Source: Leptodactylus fallax (Eukaryota; Chordata; Amphibia; Anura; Leptodactylidae). Taken from it: DNA of 64,000 nucleotides. The DNA lies in NCBI GenBank assembly GCA_947044405.1, contig CAMRHE010000330.1, forward strand, positions 1,488,001 through 1,552,000, in the 5' to 3' direction. A program made the translations under genes and the position numbers. Positions 60,242 through 64,000 of this stretch are shown here, piece after piece. Every line of letters begins with the position of its first letter. Positions within the stretch are counted from its first letter, which is position 1. Below the pieces are notes generated by a model that was not told the DNA's origin, made no database searches, and was given only the letters and a program-made list of their open reading frames with translations.

Positions 60242-61325
60242 GGTTATAGTGGCACTATTTTCAACCACATGATACAATTACTCCGATCACTATAGATTAA
60301 AATACTGATATACCAAACTAGAGAACTGAGACAAATTTGCATGAAAAATAGTGCAGCATGCAGCATTTTTAATGGTAGAGTGACAGATACCTACTGGTTT
60401 CTATTAATTGCCCGTGAAGATAGTTTGGCATCATGTGTTGAATTTTTTACAGCTTGAATTCTAGTTTTCTACTCCTACTGTATGAAGAAACAAAAAAGAG
60501 GAATTCTCAACATAGATGTGAACTCAGCCTAAGATAGTGGTTTTTAGGGCTGGCTGTGTGCCAGTTTACTCTACAATGTTTTCTTTCCAACTGTTGAAAT
60601 TGGATAGTGTGAAAAAGACAGAGAACAATAACATGGCTGGTCATATAAGAGTGTTCGCCTACTACCAACATAATAATTCACAGGACACTTAACTTGGAAT
60701 ATATTATAGCACCTGGAAACAGTAGTTGCCAGTGTAAGTAATCCTATTGTATGAGCAGGGGCAAGCGGTGGAGTGTAACAGGCAGAAAGACAAACAGTGG
60801 AACTATTATGAGACCTAACATAAGTGCCAACAGAATACAGAGCAAAGCCCCGAATGTTTAGGTAGAACATCCAAAAAAACAAGAATCAGGATTATAATGT
60901 AGCTGAAAATGATTTGTTCCAAAGATTCAACATGAGATGTGCAGCCAAAACGTCAAGGGCATGAAATCAGATGACTTTGGGAGATAGGGCGAATTCAATT
61001 TAGTAAATGAAAACAGGGATTCAAAAAGACTTTGTATTTCTCTACCATAAATAACATTCAAAGCAAGTGGCCCCTAAGGTAACATGATGGGTTTGGAACT
61101 TTTGGATGACAACATTTCCCCTTCCCTTTCAGTAACATGACATTTTCATTTTGATAGAAAATCTAGAAAAGCTATCAACAGATGTGATATGTCTACAGCT
61201 TTCCATTTACCCATAATGTTTGCAATCAATACATTGATACATTCGATACATTGTTTTAATGATTTTTTAATTTCTTTGTGTGCATGGAATAAAGAACCAT
61301 TGAGATTCTAGTAGCCATTCTTCCT
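60242..61325. other. no gene recognised
   Basis: Unassigned AT-rich intergenic sequence. Confidence 0.35.
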
Positions 61326-61980
61326 GTGCAGTGGTACCCTAACTTTCAGGGCCGAGACCCACTTTTGGTCAAGACTTTTGTTTGGGACCCCCACCCCATA
61401 TATAGTATTCTGTACTTAGCCCCATTTGAAAAATAAGTCTCTGCAACACTGCCTTTATTTTGCCATCCTCGAGTATTCTGCCTCTATTCTCCTCCTATTC
61501 TTCTGTTGTCCTGTTTCCTATACTAGGAAAGTTGGCACAATAATTATCATAGGTGCTGCTACTACTGTACATATTCAGTTTACAATATAGTCACCACTGT
61601 TATGGTGGCCTTTCAGTCCAGGGTGAAGTGAAGAGGCTATCATGTGACTCGCAAGGACCAATAAGGACCAATGTGTCTTGGATCTTTCCAGCAGGAAGGT
61701 GGATAGACTTTTCTTGACTGGCACTGGCATTGGCACACACTGGCATAGGAGGCTGGGAGGGTGCGACATGAGTTCATTAGCTCATGTCACGTGGTACTGT
61801 CGATTCTGCTGAGGTACCAATATGGCCATTGATAGAAGCGTCCTACCCCACCCATCAGCAGCCATATTGGAACCGCAGCGCTTCAGATATGAGTGGCTCT
61901 TGACCACCTGGAAGTCTTTAAACAACAACCCTTGCCCTAGAGAGTTGCAACCCACACTTTGGGAAACAGTGTTCTAGTGT
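61326..61980. mobile_element. possible diverged hAT-like non-autonomous element
   Basis: gcagtggtaccctaactttc at 61329 and ctttgggaaacagtgttcta at 61959 form a weak inverted pair of CAGTG type, and both sides carry 'gacccac' / 'caacccacac'. The target duplication is not clear, so this is tentative. Confidence 0.35.
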
Positions 61981-62634
61981 AATAAGGTGCTAGAAGATGC
62001 AAAAAATGTTTTAACTGTCCTCTTAATCTATGACCCTATTTTGTTACAATTGTGGCAATACCATACATCTGTTTTACTGAACTTAGTATATATTTTTTTC
62101 CAAATGTGGGGGGAGGCCACAATCCTTTTATTGCTTATTTAATGCTATGGGATACACAGGGTAATAGTGACAGGCAAACAGTGTTTAATAGGCATATGCT
62201 TCTAGCAGAACTGGAGGCCTTTATCATGTCTCCTACTGTAATGCAAACCAATTAGCAACCAGTGATTATGTTGCAGGGTGCCAAGGGGTTAACAGAGTGA
62301 CCATCTCCCTTTTTTTAAACTCCCAGGATGCCACAGTTACCCTCTGGGGGTAGTAGGGAGACCTAAAATAACGTCAAACCTAGTCATTTGCTGGAATTGG
62401 TTTAGACACAAGGCATCTATCAGGATAGATAATACATGTTTTAATACACGTAACATCCTGTGGCTTCCTGTCCTTCTGATTAATCACCTTCATGTGATGA
62501 TTCCAACTTAAGTGATATCATGTTATCGTAACAGCCAACCAAATGTGATGTCAGCATGGATTTCATTTCATGGCAGATGCTTTGGTTGGCTGCTATGATA
62601 ATGTCACAAGTAAAAGTGAGAAACCCCTTTAAGG
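61981..62634. other. no gene; small palindrome at 62500-62620
   Basis: tcatgttatcgtaacagcca with accaaatgtgatgtc faces tttggttggctgctatgata. The flanks are unassigned. Short MITE or chance hairpin of about 120 bp. Confidence 0.45.
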
Positions 62635-62925
62635 CTAAGTCCCCATGTAGTGAATTGCTGCAAAAAAGTGCAGCAAAAAAGACCATGATGGAAATGCATC
62701 GAGTTTTTTTTTCTACAGCATTTTTCACAGAAAGTCCATAGAGTTCTCTTCTATGGACTTTCTGCCCCTATTATACCTATACAGTTTTTAAATTGCAGCA
62801 TTTGCGCTGCAGATTTTTTTTTCTGCAGTGTGTGGGTGGGATTAGCCAGAATCCCATCCACTTTGCAGGTAAAGTAAAACACAGCATTTTTTATTTTCGC
62901 AACGTGGAGCCCAGTCTAAAAGACG
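62635..62925. mobile_element. MITE copy (ctgcagattttttttt family)
   Basis: Left ttaaggctaagtccccatgt pairs weakly with right cgcaacgtggagcccagtct. Inner blocks agaaagtccatagag and ctatggactttct pair. Shares ttagccagaatcccatccac with 17690-17702. Confidence 0.6.
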
Positions 62926-63430
62926 ATCCTGAGAAAATCTGGATACCTTTACTCTATTTTAATAACCTAATAAATTCTAAACTAATACAAACAAAAGTAT
63001 TGCAGTGAAGATTTTATCGGTAAATTAACTAAAAACAAAAATCTCAGGTTTTAGGAAAATGTAATTTTGTGTATACAATACAGTGGATTATGCAATTTCT
63101 GTAATTAATAACAGAGCAAACATCAAATTGCATGTGTGAATTCTGAGCAGAGTGTTAGAAATGTTTATTAAGTGGATTATAGAAAATAAATTCAGTGTTT
63201 ATAAAATTAAAAGAGTAATTTGGGACTGAAACGACTGTTGTGCAATATTCACCAAATGCTGCTTCTATTTCCACACATTTTATTACTTTACAAATATGCT
63301 TGCTATAAACTTACTACTGGTTTCCACTTACTCATGTCTGCCAGATACATTGCACCCTCCTGAAATGACTATTAAGTTATAGCATGAGTCCTTAAATAAC
63401 ATTTTATGTGGAATATTAAACAATTTAACC
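62926..63430. other. no gene recognised
   Basis: AT-rich unassigned sequence. Confidence 0.35.
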
Positions 63431-63620
63431 CCTTAAAGCATACCTCCAATTAGAAAACCACTTTTCATAAATGAATAGTTCAGGTGAATATAAGAAATTT
63501 TGTAACATATCTTATTAAAGAAATCTGTTTGCTGTTCTACTTATAAGGCTGCTCTGCTCCTCCTTCTCTTCACTCAGACTGCTTATTTATATAAAATCCA
63601 TCTCTTTACTGTGTCACATA
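63431..63620 (+). repeat. T2-like repeat, shared with 55426-55600
   Basis: Begins ccttaaagcatacctcc and continues with ttttcataaatgaatagttc, attaaagaaatctgtttgc and ctcttcactcagactgctta, matching 55426-55560 in order. Confidence 0.65.
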
Positions 63621-63621
63621 C

Positions 63622-64000
63622 ACCTGTGGACAAAATTGTTGGTACCCCTCGTTTAATGAAAGAAAAACCCACAATGGTCACAGAAATAACTTGAATCTGA
63701 CAAAAGTAATAATATATAAAAATTCTATGAAAATGAACAAATGAGAGTCAGACATTGCTTCTCAACCATGCTTCAACATAATTTTTTTAAAAAGAAAACT
63801 TATGACAGAAATGATGGTTCCCTTAACTTAATATTTTGTTGCACAACCTTTTGAGGCAATCACTGCAATCAATTGATTCCTGTAACTGTCAATGAGGCTT
63901 CTGCACCTCTCAGCAGGTATTTTGGCCACTCTTCATGAGCAAACTGCTCCAGTTGTCCCGTGTTTGAAGGGTGCCTTTTCCAGACGGCAATTTTCAGCTC
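63622..64000 (-). mobile_element. Tc1/mariner element (GTGGACAAAATTGTTGG family), cut by window end
   Basis: Starts acctgtggacaaaattgttg and follows 55670-56030 almost base for base, with small indels around 63770-63810. The transposase C-terminus on the minus strand is entered near 63875 and runs past 64000 (frame includes the equivalents of HEEW and KRHPSN). Whether this copy is full length lies outside the window. Confidence 0.85.

Overview
This window is noncoding-rich vertebrate nuclear DNA, most likely from an anuran amphibian. Three things point there. Long TTAAAGGG-ended palindromic MITEs resemble the T2/Kolobok families described from Xenopus. Several Tc1/mariner families, an L2/CR1-type LINE, an L1 remnant and a tRNA-derived V-SINE-like element are mixed together. 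There are many GATA, AT, CT and AAT microsatellites. No bacterial gene, operon, CRISPR array or phage module is present, and almost all open frames are chance frames inside repeats.

The one host gene I can identify is the first coding exon of ADARB2 (ADAR3/RED2), on the minus strand at 29515-29611. It encodes 32 codons beginning MASVLGSS and ending in the arginine/lysine-rich R-domain KSKRRRRRSKRK, then splits a codon in phase 1 at a strong GT-AAG donor. If this is right, 1-29514 is the 5' part of ADARB2 intron 1, about 29612-30260 holds the 5' UTR and proximal promoter, and 30260-64000 is upstream intergenic DNA. I saw no second exon.

Layout. 0.6-8.5 kb: foldback MITEs, two GATA-type arrays and a nested TTAA palindrome. 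8.5-16 kb: a Tc1 end, a strong 280-bp palindrome, an L1 3' remnant and a 50-bp minisatellite. 16.4-17.5 kb: an AT run and a 26-bp minisatellite of about 35 copies. 21-25 kb: a T2-like MITE, a tandem array with a period of about 330 bp, and an AT-rich minisatellite. 26 kb: a GATA array. 29-30.3 kb: ADARB2 exon 1 and its promoter. 30.6-34 kb: a LINE remnant and three T2-like MITEs, one carrying about ten internal 50-bp repeats. 35.8 kb: a V-SINE-like element. 37.6-39.7 kb: a 5'-truncated LINE whose reverse transcriptase frame has a single stop, inserted into an older foldback repeat. 41.8 and 47.7 kb: two related hAT-type MITEs, each with a perfect 8-bp target duplication. 44.6-45.7 kb: a large Tc1 foldback. 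51.8-53 kb: a long repeat of anuran type. 53.8-58.5 kb: three Tc1-type elements, one complete from end to end. 59.7-60.2 kb: a 500-bp MITE with long inverted repeats and TTAA flanks. 63.6 kb to the end: another Tc1 copy running off the window.

The transposons do not work together as a system; they record layered insertions. I found no undescribed multi-gene system. The most informative points are the ADARB2 exon, the well-preserved LINE and Tc1 elements, the Tc1 foldback and the MITE that has amplified internal tandem repeats. Family names come from recalled consensus features and were not checked by database search.
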